Assembly (NCBI RefSeq): GCF_002900975.1
Contig: NZ_PJON01000001.1
Coordinates: 1,116,001-1,180,000, forward strand
Direction: 5' to 3'
Source of the DNA: Tabrizicola aquatica
GTDB taxonomy: Bacteria; Pseudomonadota; Alphaproteobacteria; Rhodobacterales; Rhodobacteraceae
DNA: 64,000 nt
Made by a program: the position numbers and the translations under genes. The stretch's first letter is position 1. Each line of letters begins with the position of its first letter. Shown here one piece after another: positions 36,760 through 45,398 of the stretch. The notes below the pieces were generated by a model. That model was not told where the DNA came from and did not search any database. It saw only the letters and a program-made list of their open reading frames with translations.

Positions 36760-37152
36760 ATGCGCCATCTTCTTGCCGCCCTGATCCTGACCGCCACGCC
36801 CGTCCTCGCCGAAACGCCGCTCTCCGCGCCCGAGTTCGACGCCGCCACCCTTGGCGCCACGATCACCTATGACTACGGCGGCGGCCTCTTCGGGACCGAG
36901 GAATACCTCGCCGACCGCCGCGTCCGCTGGGCGTTCGAGGGCGACCTGTGCATCTACGGCACCTGGTATCAGGCGGGCGACGAGATCTGCTTTGCCTACG
37001 AGAACGACCCCGACCCGGCCTGCTGGCTGTACTTCCTGGAAAACGGCAAAATTCGCGGCCGCTACATGGGCGAAGGCGGCGGGTGGGAGATCGTCGAACA
37101 TTCCCGCGACGGCGGCCCCTTGCCCTGCGCCGGTCCCGACGTCGGCGTCTGA
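36760..37152 (+). CDS. Small secreted four-cysteine protein, tandem paralogue 1
   Basis: A 130-residue protein with a signal peptide cut after about residue 17 (PVLA). The mature part starts ETPLSAPEFDA and has Cys at 64, 77, 88 and 123, with the core YGTWYQAGDEICFAYE and the C-terminus PCAGPDVGV. Four more copies follow. All keep Cys spacing 13, 11 and 34-35 residues, which implies two disulphides in the periplasm or outside. The layout (LSxxDF, then ...GTWYxxGDxICFxYE) recalls the DUF995-like small exported proteins, but I cannot confirm membership. Function unknown. A 382-base gap separates it from copy 2. Confidence 0.82.
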   Translation: MRHLLAALILTATPVLAETPLSAPEFDAATLGATITYDYGGGLFGTEEYLADRRVRWAFEGDLCIYGTWYQAGDEICFAYENDPDPACWLYFLENGKIRGRYMGEGGGWEIVEHSRDGGPLPCAGPDVGV

Positions 37153-37534
37153 TGCCCTCCGGTCCGCCCCCCGCGCTGCCGACACCAACCCGCGCACCTG
37201 CTGCCCGTGTCGCCAAGGATCAGCCCCGCCCCAATCGTGGCGGCACGGCGCAGCGGGCGCATCCCACGCCTCGCGATATCCACCTTCGCGCCATACCGCC
37301 CGCCAGCCCCGCGCGCCCGGCAGGCGGGCCCAAGCGCATGACCTGCCCCCGTCCTTTCCGCGCTCTGCCGACAGGCGCTGCGCAAGGGGTGGTCGGTGCC
37401 ATCGACCAACCCCCAGCGGCCACCCGGGCCAGGGGTCAGCCCCACCCAGGGCCGCTGCCCGGCACCTCCCCGCTCAAGCACCGCCGCGTCCGCAACCCGC
37501 GCCAGCCTGGCGCCCCCAGCCCCCGGACCCACTG
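37153..37534. other. C-rich gap inside the paralogue array
   Basis: 382 bases between copies 1 and 2 of the four-Cys family. Composition is like the gap at 36363, with C-rich plus-strand runs. I find no remnant of the family's motifs (LSxxDF, ICFxYE, PDVGV) in any frame, so a decayed copy is not supported. It presumably separates two transcripts. Confidence 0.45.
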
Positions 37535-37924
37535 ATGCGCGCCGTCCTCCTCCTGTCGCTGCTCGCCACCCCCGCGCTGGCCGAAGTCCCGCTCTCGGCC
37601 CCGGACTTCGAGACGCATGTCTCCGGCCACACCCTGACCTACACCCAGTTCGGCCGCGTCTACGGGGTCGAGGAATACCTTCCCGGCCGCAAGGTCCGCT
37701 GGTCGGTCGCGCCCGATGAATGCCAGTACGGCACCTGGTATCCCGAAGGCGACTTCATCTGCTTCGTCTACGAATACGACCCCAACCCGTCCTGCTGGAC
37801 CTTCTGGCTGCGCGAGGGGCGGCTGGTCGCCCTCTCCATCGCCGATGCCCCCGGGGCCGAATTGACCGAGGCCGAGCGTAGCCAGACCCCCTTGCCCTGC
37901 CCCGGCCCGGATGTGGGGGTCTGA
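37535..37924 (+). CDS. Small secreted four-cysteine protein, tandem paralogue 2
   Basis: A 129-residue protein, signal peptide to about residue 16 (ATPALA). Mature part: EVPLSAPDFE, YGVEEYLPGRKVRWSV, YGTWYPEGDFICFVYE, PSCWTFW, and C-terminus PCPGPDVGV. Cys at 63, 76, 87, 122. It is the closest of the set to copy 4 (both have FGxVYGVExYLPGRKVRW). Its stop overlaps the start of copy 3 (TGATG), so they are coupled; it is probably the first gene of a four-gene operon. Confidence 0.85.
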   Translation: MRAVLLLSLLATPALAEVPLSAPDFETHVSGHTLTYTQFGRVYGVEEYLPGRKVRWSVAPDECQYGTWYPEGDFICFVYEYDPNPSCWTFWLREGRLVALSIADAPGAELTEAERSQTPLPCPGPDVGV

Positions 37925-38313
37925 TGCGCCGCGCCTTTCTTCTCGCGCTCCTCGCCGCGCCCGCCGCAGCCCAGACCCCGATGACGCCCGAGGAATTCGA
38001 AGCCTGGGCCACCGGCAAGACCCTGGACTATGCCGTGGGCGGCCAGGTCTGGGGCAGCGAGGCCTATCACCCCGGCCGCCGGGTGACCGACGCTGATGCC
38101 GACGGGCCCTGCCGCGCGGGGCGCTGGTTCCCCCGCGAGGGGGCCGTGTGCTTTGTCTATCAGGACCTCCCCGGCGAGCATTGCTGGCGCTTCTGGCGCG
38201 ACGGCCAGACCGTCCTCGCCAGCCCGCTGACCGCCGATCCCGCCGATCCGCCCCAGACCGTCACCCCTGCCGCCGGGCCGCTTGCCTGTCCCGGACCGGA
38301 TGTCGGCGTCTAA
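37924..38313 (+). CDS. Small secreted four-cysteine protein, tandem paralogue 3
   Basis: 129 residues with a signal peptide to about residue 16 (APAAA). This copy is the most divergent in its middle: the PGRKVRW segment reads PGRRVTDAD, and the Tyr of YGxExY is Trp (VWGSEAY). Cys at 63, 76, 87 and 122 keep exactly the spacing of copies 2 and 4, and the C-terminus is PLACPGPDVGV. It starts inside the stop of copy 2 and is followed after 14 bases by copy 4. Confidence 0.84.
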   Translation: MRRAFLLALLAAPAAAQTPMTPEEFEAWATGKTLDYAVGGQVWGSEAYHPGRRVTDADADGPCRAGRWFPREGAVCFVYQDLPGEHCWRFWRDGQTVLASPLTADPADPPQTVTPAAGPLACPGPDVGV

Positions 38314-38327
38314 CGCAGGGACAGCCC

Positions 38328-38717
38328 ATGCGCCTTCTCGTCACCCTTGCCCTGCTGACCGGCCCCGCGATGGCCGAGACACCGCTTTCGGCGCAGGACT
38401 TCGACGCCCTGACCCGGGGCCGCACCCTGACCTGGGCCGAGTTCGGCCAGGTCTACGGGGTCGAACAATACCTGCCCGGCCGCAAGGTCCGCTGGACCGT
38501 GCTGGGCGACGACTGCCAGACCGGCCATTGGTACGCGCACGACCAGGCGATCTGCTTTCTCTATGACGGCCGCACCGACCCGGTCTGCTGGGAGATCACC
38601 GCCGCAGGCACCGCCCTGCACGCCCGTCTCAGCGGCAGCCCCCCGGATGCTGCCCCGGTGATCCTGGAAGAGACGACCGCCCCCCTGGCCTGCTTCGGCC
38701 CCGAGGTCGGCGTCTGA
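38328..38717 (+). CDS. Small secreted four-cysteine protein, tandem paralogue 4
   Basis: 129 residues, signal peptide to about residue 16 (GPAMA). Shares LSAQDFDALTRGRTL, YGVEQYLPGRKVRWTV and QAICFLYD with its neighbours; Cys at 63, 76, 87, 122; C-terminus PLACFGPEVGV. Where copy 2 has Trp-rich PSCWTFW, this one has PVCWEIT. The stop overlaps the start of copy 5 (TGATG). Confidence 0.85.
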   Translation: MRLLVTLALLTGPAMAETPLSAQDFDALTRGRTLTWAEFGQVYGVEQYLPGRKVRWTVLGDDCQTGHWYAHDQAICFLYDGRTDPVCWEITAAGTALHARLSGSPPDAAPVILEETTAPLACFGPEVGV

Positions 38718-39130
38718 TGCGCGCCGCTCCCGTCCTCGCCCTCGTCCTCGCCCTTCTCCTGACGCTCCAGCCGCCGACGGCCCAGGCGGAAGGGGCAGAC
38801 CCGCCGCTCTCGGCCCAGGACTTCGAGGCCATCGTCCAGGGCCGCACCTTCGACACGCTCAACCTCTCCGGCCGCTACGGGGTGGAAACCTTCCTGCCCG
38901 GCCGCCGCGCGATCTGGCGCGATGCGGGGCAATGCCTGGAAGGCACCTGGCGCGCCGAGGGCGAGATGATCTGCTTCGACTACCTGGGCGAACCCTTCCC
39001 CTATTGCTGGACCTACCACGACCGGGGCGGCTGGCTGGTGGCCTGGCTGAACGGCGACCGCAGCCGCGAGCCGATCACGCTGCAACCCGCTGACGAGGTG
39101 GTGACCTGCGAAGGCTTCTTCGGCGTCTGA
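38717..39130 (+). CDS. Small secreted four-cysteine protein, tandem paralogue 5
   Basis: 137 residues with a longer signal peptide (about 24 residues, ending TAQA). Mature part: PPLSAQDFEAIVQGRTF, YGVETFLPGRRAIW, EGTWRAEGEMICFDYL, PYCWTYH. Cys at 73, 86, 97 and 131 (spacing 13, 11, 34). The C-terminus is CEGFFGV instead of CPGPDVGV, so only the last two residues of that motif remain. Last gene of the array; two family A palindromes lie just behind it. Confidence 0.85.
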   Translation: MRAAPVLALVLALLLTLQPPTAQAEGADPPLSAQDFEAIVQGRTFDTLNLSGRYGVETFLPGRRAIWRDAGQCLEGTWRAEGEMICFDYLGEPFPYCWTYHDRGGWLVAWLNGDRSREPITLQPADEVVTCEGFFGV

Positions 39131-39144
39131 CCGCGCTCCGCCAC

Positions 39145-39163
39145 GATCTTTCTGCGAAAGATC
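39145..39163. repeat. Dispersed palindrome family A, copy 2
   Basis: GATCTTT-CTGCG-AAAGATC, the reverse-complement orientation of the CGCAG loop. A T/A to C/G exchange in one arm is matched by the other arm. With copy 3 it forms a closely spaced, oppositely oriented pair between the convergent array and xseA. Confidence 0.8.
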
Positions 39164-39164
39164 A

Positions 39165-39183
39165 GATTTTTCGCAGAAAAATC
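39165..39183. repeat. Dispersed palindrome family A, copy 3
   Basis: GATTTTT-CGCAG-AAAAATC, one base after copy 2 and in opposite orientation. Its AT-rich stem could work as a bidirectional terminator for the convergent genes. Confidence 0.8.
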
Positions 39184-39252
39184 GTCGCCCCGCCGGTCTG
39201 CAAACTCGGACCTGTGGTTACCAGCCCGCCAGAACCAGACCGGCGCGGACGG

Positions 39253-40821
39253 TCAGAACAGGCTCCCCTGCCCGCTCTCGCCCTCGCCCCGGCCCTTCTT
39301 GCCTGGCCTGCCACCGACCAGAAGCCGCCCGTCGCGGAATTCGATCTCCAGCGCCGCAGCCTTCTCGGCCCCGGCTTTCGAAGTGACCACCGCCCCGTCC
39401 CCCCGCACGACCGCATAGCCCCGCTTCAAGGTCTCGGCATAGCCTAGCGTGACCCGCGTCCGGTCCAGCGCCTCCAGCCGGTCGGCCAGCCGGGCCAGCC
39501 GCTGCCGGGGCGCCGCGTTCAGCCGGTCGCCCAGCCGCGCCAGGTCGCGCCGCCCGTCGCCCACCTTCCGCCCCGCCTCGCCCAGCATCCGCGCCAGCGC
39601 CGGGGCCAGCCGGGCCGCCAGCGCCTCCAGCCGCTCCCCCCGCCGTTCCAGCCGCAAAAGGATCGCGCGGGCCAGCCGCTCCTCCCGCGCGCCAAGCAGG
39701 TCCCGCTGTCGCGCCACCAGCCCCCGCAGCGCCGCAGGCTGCAGCCGCCCCGCCACCCGGTCAAACTCGCGGTGCTTCTTCGCGACCGCCAGCCCAAGCC
39801 CCGAGCCAAGCCGCATCCCGCAGGTATCCAGCCGCTGCCGCGGCGTCGCCACCAGCGTCTCGACCCGAGGCAAGGCCCGCGACAGGTCCCGCAACCTTTG
39901 CCGCCGCAGGGTCACACCCTGCCCCACCCCCCGCACCAGCCGCGCGCCCAGCGCCTCCAACACCGCCAGCAACTCCAGCCGCACCGGCACCGCCAGCTCC
40001 GCCGCCGCCGTGGGCGTCGGGGCCCGCAGGTCCGAAGCATAGTCGATCAGCGTCGTATCCGTCTCATGCCCCACCGCGCTGATCAGCGGGATCGCCGACC
40101 CTGCCGCCGCCCGCACCACGATCTCTTCGTTGAACCCCCACAGGTCCTCCAGCGACCCGCCACCCCGCGCCACGATCAGCACATCAGGGCGCGGGATGGG
40201 CCCACCCGGCGCAATCGCGTTGAACCCCCGGATCGCCGCCGCCACCTGCGCCGCACAGTCCTGGCCCTGCACCGCCACCGGCCAGATCAGCACATGCCGG
40301 GGAAAGCGGTCCCGCAGCCGGTGCAGGATATCCCGGATCACCGCGCCACTGGGCGAGGTCACCACCCCGATCACCTTTGGCAGATAGGGAATCTGCTTCT
40401 TCCGGCCCGCATCAAACAGCCCCTCGGCCCCCAGCGCGGCCTTCCGCTTCTCCAGCATCGCCATCAGCGCGCCCGCGCCCGCCGGGGCCACGTCATCGAC
40501 GATCAGCTGATACTTCGATTGCCCCGGAAAGGTGGTCATCCGCCCGGTGGCCACGACCTCCATCCCCTCCTCGGGCCGCACCTGCATCCGCGCGACCTGG
40601 CCCTTCCAGCTGATCGCGGCAATCACGCTGCGGTCATCCTTCAGGTCAAAGTACAGATGCCCCGAGGCCGGACGCGACACCCGCCCCACCTCGCCCCGGA
40701 CCCTGACAAGGCCGAACTCGCCCTCGATCACGCGCTTCACCGCGCCCGAAAGTTCGGACACGGTGTATTCCGGCTGGTTGCCGCTGGGTCGGGGACCGTC
40801 GTCTTCGAAAAGCTCGCTCAT
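39253..40821 (-). CDS. xseA: Exodeoxyribonuclease VII large subunit
   Basis: The large subunit of the single-strand-specific nuclease ExoVII, used in mismatch repair and damage processing. 522 residues: N-terminal OB-fold (EYTVSELSGAVKRVIEGEFG, then VRGEVGRVSRPASGHLYFDLKDD in parts), then the catalytic domain with PYLPKVIGVVTSPSGAVIRDI, LIVARGGGSLEDLWGFNEE and SAVGHETDTTLIDYASDLRAPTP in parts, and a long Arg/Leu-rich coiled coil. Small subunit xseB is not adjacent. Confidence 0.96.
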   Translation of the reverse strand: MSELFEDDGPRPSGNQPEYTVSELSGAVKRVIEGEFGLVRVRGEVGRVSRPASGHLYFDLKDDRSVIAAISWKGQVARMQVRPEEGMEVVATGRMTTFPGQSKYQLIVDDVAPAGAGALMAMLEKRKAALGAEGLFDAGRKKQIPYLPKVIGVVTSPSGAVIRDILHRLRDRFPRHVLIWPVAVQGQDCAAQVAAAIRGFNAIAPGGPIPRPDVLIVARGGGSLEDLWGFNEEIVVRAAAGSAIPLISAVGHETDTTLIDYASDLRAPTPTAAAELAVPVRLELLAVLEALGARLVRGVGQGVTLRRQRLRDLSRALPRVETLVATPRQRLDTCGMRLGSGLGLAVAKKHREFDRVAGRLQPAALRGLVARQRDLLGAREERLARAILLRLERRGERLEALAARLAPALARMLGEAGRKVGDGRRDLARLGDRLNAAPRQRLARLADRLEALDRTRVTLGYAETLKRGYAVVRGDGAVVTSKAGAEKAAALEIEFRDGRLLVGGRPGKKGRGEGESGQGSLF

Positions 40822-40889
40822 GCTTCATTGATGCCCGATCCCGACGCGAAGATGAAGCGCCGGAATCGGACAGGATAATCGGGGACGCG

Positions 40890-41450
40890 TCAGGCCGCCG
40901 CGCGCTGGTGCGTGCCCTCGGCGATTTCTTCGACCAGCTTGGCGCAGAAGGCCGGCAGATCCTCGGGCTTGCGGCTGGTGACAAGACCCTTGTCGGTCAC
41001 CACCTCGGCATCCGACCAGATCCCGCCCGCGTTCTTCACGTCCGTCTGGATCGAGGCGTAAGAGGTCACCTCGCGCCCCCGCACGATCCCTGCCTCGACC
41101 AGCAGCCAGGGCGCATGGCAGATCGCGCCGATCACCTTGCCCGCGTCCCAGAACGCGGTGATGAAGGCAATCGCCTCGGGTTCCACCCGCAACAGGTCCG
41201 GGTTGATCTGGCCGCCAGGCAGCACCAGCGCGTCATAGTCGCCGGCACTGACCCCGGATAGCGCCGCATCGACCGTGATCGGCCGACCCCAGTCCTTGCC
41301 CTCCCAGCCCGTGATCTCGCCGGCTTTCGGCGCGATGACATGGACCTCGGCCCCTTCGGCCCGCAGATGCTTCAGCGGCACTTCCAACTCGGACTGTTCG
41401 AACCCGTCGGTGGCCAGAATGGCGATGCGCTTGCCTTGAATGCTCGGCAT
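40890..41450 (-). CDS. DJ-1/PfpI-family protein (class I glutamine amidotransferase-like)
   Basis: A 186-residue cytoplasmic protein of the PfpI/YhbO group. The nucleophilic Cys is in GAICHAPWLLVEAGIVRG near residue 104 with its His partner immediately after, the conserved Glu near the N-terminus lies in FEQSELEVPLKHLR, and LVLPGGQINPDLLR precedes the elbow. Members act against stress, as deglycases, hydrolases or chaperones; which applies here is open. Single gene with its own short upstream region. Confidence 0.92.
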   Translation of the reverse strand: MPSIQGKRIAILATDGFEQSELEVPLKHLRAEGAEVHVIAPKAGEITGWEGKDWGRPITVDAALSGVSAGDYDALVLPGGQINPDLLRVEPEAIAFITAFWDAGKVIGAICHAPWLLVEAGIVRGREVTSYASIQTDVKNAGGIWSDAEVVTDKGLVTSRKPEDLPAFCAKLVEEIAEGTHQRAAA

Positions 41451-41545
41451 GGGATGCTCCGTTGCTGTTTGGGATTATCGCCCAGTCAACGTCAACGCGT
41501 TCCGCAGGGTTCCGTTGTCAGATGGTCGCAGGGCCGATCCGGCGA

Positions 41546-41818
41546 CTACTCACCTGCGTCCGCTGCATCCGGGCCGTCGGGTCCAACGCCGCGTCCCCGG
41601 TCCAGGCCAGACCCGTGCGTCCTGCGGTACAGGGCATAGCTTCCCAGGATCAGCCCCCCGCCCAGCGCAGCCAGCCAGATGCCAGACGTCGCCAGCCCAT
41701 AGATCACCAGACCAAGGCCCACCATCTCCAGACCCCGAACCAGAAGCGAGGGCCGCGGCCTTCGCCTGGCGCCCGCGGTGTTGTCCGGTTCGATCCCAAG
41801 GCCTGCGTCCGGGTCCAT
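41546..41818 (-). CDS. Small two-helix membrane protein of unknown function
   Basis: A 90-residue protein. After a hydrophilic 30-residue N-terminus come two adjacent hydrophobic segments (LEMVGLGLVIYGLATSG and WLAALGGGLILGSYALY), then a Gly/Asp-rich tail. GGGGAGG lies at a good distance before the ATG. It is divergent from purD. No family recognised; the start fits the ribosome-binding site better than an ATG six codons upstream. Confidence 0.7.
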   Translation of the reverse strand: MDPDAGLGIEPDNTAGARRRPRPSLLVRGLEMVGLGLVIYGLATSGIWLAALGGGLILGSYALYRRTHGSGLDRGRGVGPDGPDAADAGE

Positions 41819-41882
41819 GCTTGCCTCCCCGCCCACCTGACCCTATGACGCGAAGAGCAGATTTCCAAGCGGGGGCACGGCC

Positions 41883-43148
41883 ATGAACATCCTGATCCTG
41901 GGTTCCGGTGGCCGCGAACATGCCCTTGCATGGGCGGTGAAGCAGAACCCGAAATGCGACCGGCTGATCGTGGCACCCGGCAATGCCGGGATCGCGATGC
42001 TGGCCGAATGCGCCGACATCAACATCCTGGACGGCGCCACCGTGGTCACCTTCTGCGAAGAGAACGCCATCGACTTCGTGATCGTCGGACCCGAGGCCCC
42101 CCTGGCCGCCGGCGTCGCCGATGCCTGCCGCGCGGCGGGCCTGCTGACTTTCGGCCCCTCTGCCGCCGCCGCGCGGCTGGAGGCATCGAAGGCCTTCACC
42201 AAGGAAATCTGCGACGCCTGCGCCGCCCCGACCGCCGGTTACGCCCGCTTCACCGAAGCCGCCCCCGCCCGCGCCTATATCGCCGAAAAGGGCGCGCCCA
42301 TCGTGGTCAAGGCCGACGGGCTTGCCGCCGGCAAGGGCGTCATCGTGGCGATGACCGAGGCCGAAGCCCTTGCCGCCATCGACGACATGTTCGGCGGCGA
42401 ATATGGCGCAGCCGGGGCCGAGGTGGTCATCGAGGAATTCATGGCCGGAGAAGAGGCCAGCTTCTTCATCCTCACCGACGGAACGCACGCCCTGCCCATC
42501 GGCACCGCCCAGGACCACAAGCGCGTCGGCGACGGCGACACCGGCCCGAACACCGGCGGCATGGGGGCCTACTCCCCCGCCCCGGTCCTGACCGAGGCGC
42601 TGCAACAGCAGGCGATGGAGGAAATCGTCCTGCCCACCATCGCCGAAATGGCCCTGCGCGGCACGCCCTATCAGGGTGTCCTTTACGCGGGCCTGATGAT
42701 CGAAAACGGCAAAGCGCGCCTTGTCGAATACAACGCCCGTTTCGGCGACCCGGAATGTCAGGTCCTGATGATGCGCCTTGGCGCGCAGGCGCTGGATCTG
42801 ATGCTGGCCACCGCCGAAGGCCGGCTGGACCAGGTCCAGGTCAACTGGGGAGACGATCACGCCCTGACCGTGGTCATGGCCGCGCAAGGCTATCCCGGCG
42901 GCTACCTCAAGGGCTCCCAGATCCGGGGCCTGGAGGAGTTGCCCGAGGACAGCCGCCACATGGTCTTTCACGCCGGCACCGCCACGCGCGACGCCCAGAT
43001 CATCGCCACCGGCGGCCGCGTGCTGAACGTCACCGCCCGGGGCGAGACCTTGCAACAGGCGCGTGACGCCGCCTATGCGCTGGTCGACCGCATCGACTGG
43101 CCGGGCGGGTTCTGCCGCCGCGACATCGGCTGGCGCGCGCTGCCATGA
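41883..43148 (+). CDS. purD: Phosphoribosylamine-glycine ligase
   Basis: The GAR synthetase of purine biosynthesis: joins glycine to phosphoribosylamine with ATP. 421 residues with the PurD order: MNILILGSGGREHALAWA, FVIVGPEAPLAAGV, the ATP-grasp centre IVVKADGLAAGKGVIVA, QDHKRVGDGDTGPNTGGMGAYSP (in parts), YAGLMIENGKARLVEYNARFGDPE in parts, and a C-terminal ALTVVMAAQGYPG domain. It overlaps the bestrophin-like gene by 4 bases (ATGA). Confidence 0.98.
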   Translation: MNILILGSGGREHALAWAVKQNPKCDRLIVAPGNAGIAMLAECADINILDGATVVTFCEENAIDFVIVGPEAPLAAGVADACRAAGLLTFGPSAAAARLEASKAFTKEICDACAAPTAGYARFTEAAPARAYIAEKGAPIVVKADGLAAGKGVIVAMTEAEALAAIDDMFGGEYGAAGAEVVIEEFMAGEEASFFILTDGTHALPIGTAQDHKRVGDGDTGPNTGGMGAYSPAPVLTEALQQQAMEEIVLPTIAEMALRGTPYQGVLYAGLMIENGKARLVEYNARFGDPECQVLMMRLGAQALDLMLATAEGRLDQVQVNWGDDHALTVVMAAQGYPGGYLKGSQIRGLEELPEDSRHMVFHAGTATRDAQIIATGGRVLNVTARGETLQQARDAAYALVDRIDWPGGFCRRDIGWRALP

Positions 43149-44020
43149 TCCTGCGCGACAAGCCCGGGATCCTCGCGCTTCTCTTCGCCGTCCGGTGCTC
43201 GGTCCTGCCGCATATCGCGCCGCAACTCCTGTTCGTCGCCCTTTTCGCCACCACCATCGTCGCCATCGACCGCCACGTCCTGACCCTGCCCCATGTCCAG
43301 GCCGCGCCCCTGGCCGTGTTCGGCGTCGCCCTCTCGCTCTTCCTCGGCTTCCGCAACAACGCCGCCTATGACCGCTGGTGGGAGGCGCGTCGCCTTTGGG
43401 GCGGCCTTCTCGCCGATACCCGCTCCCTGTCGCGCGAGGCGGAGATCTTCCTACCCGACCCTGCCGACCGCCGCCGCCTTCTCACCGCGATGCGCGCCTT
43501 CCTGCACCAGCACCGCTGCGTCCTGCGTGGCCTGCCCAACGACGCAGCCGCCCTGCGCGACACCGCCACCGCCACCCCTGACGCGACCCTGGACGCCATG
43601 GCCGCCCACCTGGCCGAGGCCCTGCGCCAAGGCCGCATGGACGGCTTCGGCGCCCGCACCCTCTCCACCCGCCTTTCCACCATCGCACTCGCCCAGGCGG
43701 GCTGCGAAAGGATCAAGCTTACCCCGCTGCCTTACGTCTATTCCCTCCTCATCTTCCGCACGAGCTGGCTTTACTGTCTCCTTTTGCCCTTCGCGCTGCT
43801 GGAACCCACCGGCTGGCTGACCCCGCTCTTCGCCGTCATCGTCGCCTACACCTTCTTCGGCCTGGCCGAGGTGACCGAGGAACTGGCCCACCCCTTCGGC
43901 CTGACCGCCAACGCGCTGCCCCTCGACGCGATCTGCCGCACCGCCGAAATCTCCCTCGCCCCGCACCTGGACGAGGCCCCGCCCCTGCCCCTGCAACCCA
44001 TCGGCTACCGCCTCGACTGA
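43145..44020 (+). CDS. Bestrophin-like membrane protein (YneE/UPF0187 type)
   Basis: A 291-residue relative of bacterial bestrophins, pentameric anion or cation channels of the inner membrane. Marks are ALSLFLGFRNNAAYDRWWEARRLWGG (in parts: GFRNNAAYDRW, ARRLWGG) after the first helix pair, a cytoplasmic helical region, then the second helix pair ending in FFGLAEVTEELAHPFG. Starts inside the purD stop codon, so it is co-translated with purD; a metabolic link is not obvious. Confidence 0.9.
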   Translation: MILRDKPGILALLFAVRCSVLPHIAPQLLFVALFATTIVAIDRHVLTLPHVQAAPLAVFGVALSLFLGFRNNAAYDRWWEARRLWGGLLADTRSLSREAEIFLPDPADRRRLLTAMRAFLHQHRCVLRGLPNDAAALRDTATATPDATLDAMAAHLAEALRQGRMDGFGARTLSTRLSTIALAQAGCERIKLTPLPYVYSLLIFRTSWLYCLLLPFALLEPTGWLTPLFAVIVAYTFFGLAEVTEELAHPFGLTANALPLDAICRTAEISLAPHLDEAPPLPLQPIGYRLD

Positions 44021-44086
44021 CCCTTGCGCATGGGCGCACCCGCGCATAAGAAGCCCAGGTTTTGAACGCCCATGGGGGAGGCGCGG

Positions 44087-45343
44087 ATGCCGCTTCTGGT
44101 GATGAAATTCGGCGGAACCTCCGTGGCGGACCTCGCCCGGATCGAGAACGCCGCCAAGAAAGTCCAGGCCGAGGTCGAGCGCGGCTATGACGTGATCGTC
44201 ATCGTCTCGGCCATGTCCGGCAAGACCAACGAGCTTGTGGGCTGGGTCGAAACCACCTCGAAACTCTACGACGCCCGCGAATACGACGCCGTGGTGTCCA
44301 GCGGCGAGAACGTGACCGCCGGCCTGATGGCGCTGCGCTTGCAGGAAATGGGCGTGCCGGCGCGCAGCTGGCAGGGCTGGCAGGTGCCGATCAACACCAC
44401 CTCGGCCCACGGCCAGGCGCGCTTTGTCAGCATCCCGCGCGAAAACATCGACGCCAAGTTCGCCGAAGGCTTCAAGGTCGCCGTCGTCGCCGGGTTCCAG
44501 GGCGTCAGCGCCGAAGGCCGGATCACCACCCTGGGCCGCGGCGGCTCTGACACCACCGCCGTCGCCTTCGCCGCCGCTTTCGGCGCGGAACGCTGCGACA
44601 TCTACACCGACGTCGATGGCGTCTACACCACCGACCCCCGCATCAGCCCCAAGGCGCGCAAGCTGGACAAGATCGCCTTCGAGGAGATGCTCGAACTCGC
44701 CTCCCTCGGCGCCAAGGTCCTGCAGACCCGCTCCGTGGAACTGGCGATGCGCTACAAGGTGCGGCTGCGGGTCGTGTCCTCGTTCGAGGATGTCGACGAG
44801 AACTCTGGAACCCTGGTCTGCGACGAGGATGAAATCATGGAATCGAAAGTTGTGTCCGGCGTCGCCTATTCCCGCGACGAGGCGAAGATGACCCTCTTGA
44901 AGGTCGAGGACCGCCCCGGCGTCGCCGCCGCGATTTTCGGCACCCTTGCCGATGCGGGCGTCAATGTTGACATGATCGTCCAGAACATCTCGGAACTGGA
45001 CGACCCCAGCGACAAGCGCGCCCATACCGACATGACCTTCAGCCTGCCCACCAATCAGGTGGACCGCGCGAAAAAGGCCATCGAGGATGCCGCCGCCGCC
45101 GGCGCCTTCGCCTATACCTCGCTGGTCACCGACAGCGATGTGGCCAAGGTCTCGGTCGTCGGCATCGGGATGCGCAGCCAGGTCGGCGTCGCGGCCAAGA
45201 TGTTCGCGGCGCTGGCGGCCGAGAACGTGAATATCAAGGTCATCACCACGTCCGAGATCAAGATTTCGGTCCTGATCGACCGCAAGTACATGGAACTGGC
45301 CGTGCAGGCCCTGCACGACACGTTTGAACTCGACAAGGCGTAA
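44087..45343 (+). CDS. lysC: Aspartate kinase
   Basis: Phosphorylates aspartate, the entry to lysine, threonine and methionine synthesis. 418 residues: kinase motif MKFGGTSVADLARI, catalytic GRGGSDTTAVAFAAAFGAERC (in parts), YTDVDGVYTTDPR, then paired ACT domains with feedback-binding MTLLKVEDRPGVAAAIFGTLADAG (in parts) and VSVVGIGMRSQVGVAAKMFAALA in parts. GGGGGAG sits 6 bases before the ATG at 44087, which I prefer to the ATG at 44072. The neighbour order lysC-ptsP is usual in Rhodobacterales. Confidence 0.97.
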   Translation: MPLLVMKFGGTSVADLARIENAAKKVQAEVERGYDVIVIVSAMSGKTNELVGWVETTSKLYDAREYDAVVSSGENVTAGLMALRLQEMGVPARSWQGWQVPINTTSAHGQARFVSIPRENIDAKFAEGFKVAVVAGFQGVSAEGRITTLGRGGSDTTAVAFAAAFGAERCDIYTDVDGVYTTDPRISPKARKLDKIAFEEMLELASLGAKVLQTRSVELAMRYKVRLRVVSSFEDVDENSGTLVCDEDEIMESKVVSGVAYSRDEAKMTLLKVEDRPGVAAAIFGTLADAGVNVDMIVQNISELDDPSDKRAHTDMTFSLPTNQVDRAKKAIEDAAAAGAFAYTSLVTDSDVAKVSVVGIGMRSQVGVAAKMFAALAAENVNIKVITTSEIKISVLIDRKYMELAVQALHDTFELDKA

Positions 45344-45370
45344 TCCCGCAAGCTGCGTCACCGCACCGGC

Positions 45371-45398
45371 GTAAGGTGGGCGATAACGCCCACCCTAC
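45371..45398. repeat. Dispersed palindrome family B, copy 2
   Basis: GTAAGGTGGGCG-ATAA-CGCCCACCCTAC: 12-bp arms with the conserved A/C mismatch at pair 4. It lies 28 bases after the lysC stop. Confidence 0.8.

Noticed and set aside
37062-37532. Minus-strand ORF over the C-rich gap between four-Cys copies 1 and 2
   Set aside because: Gly/Arg-rich, no ribosome-binding site, covers the end of copy 1 in antisense.
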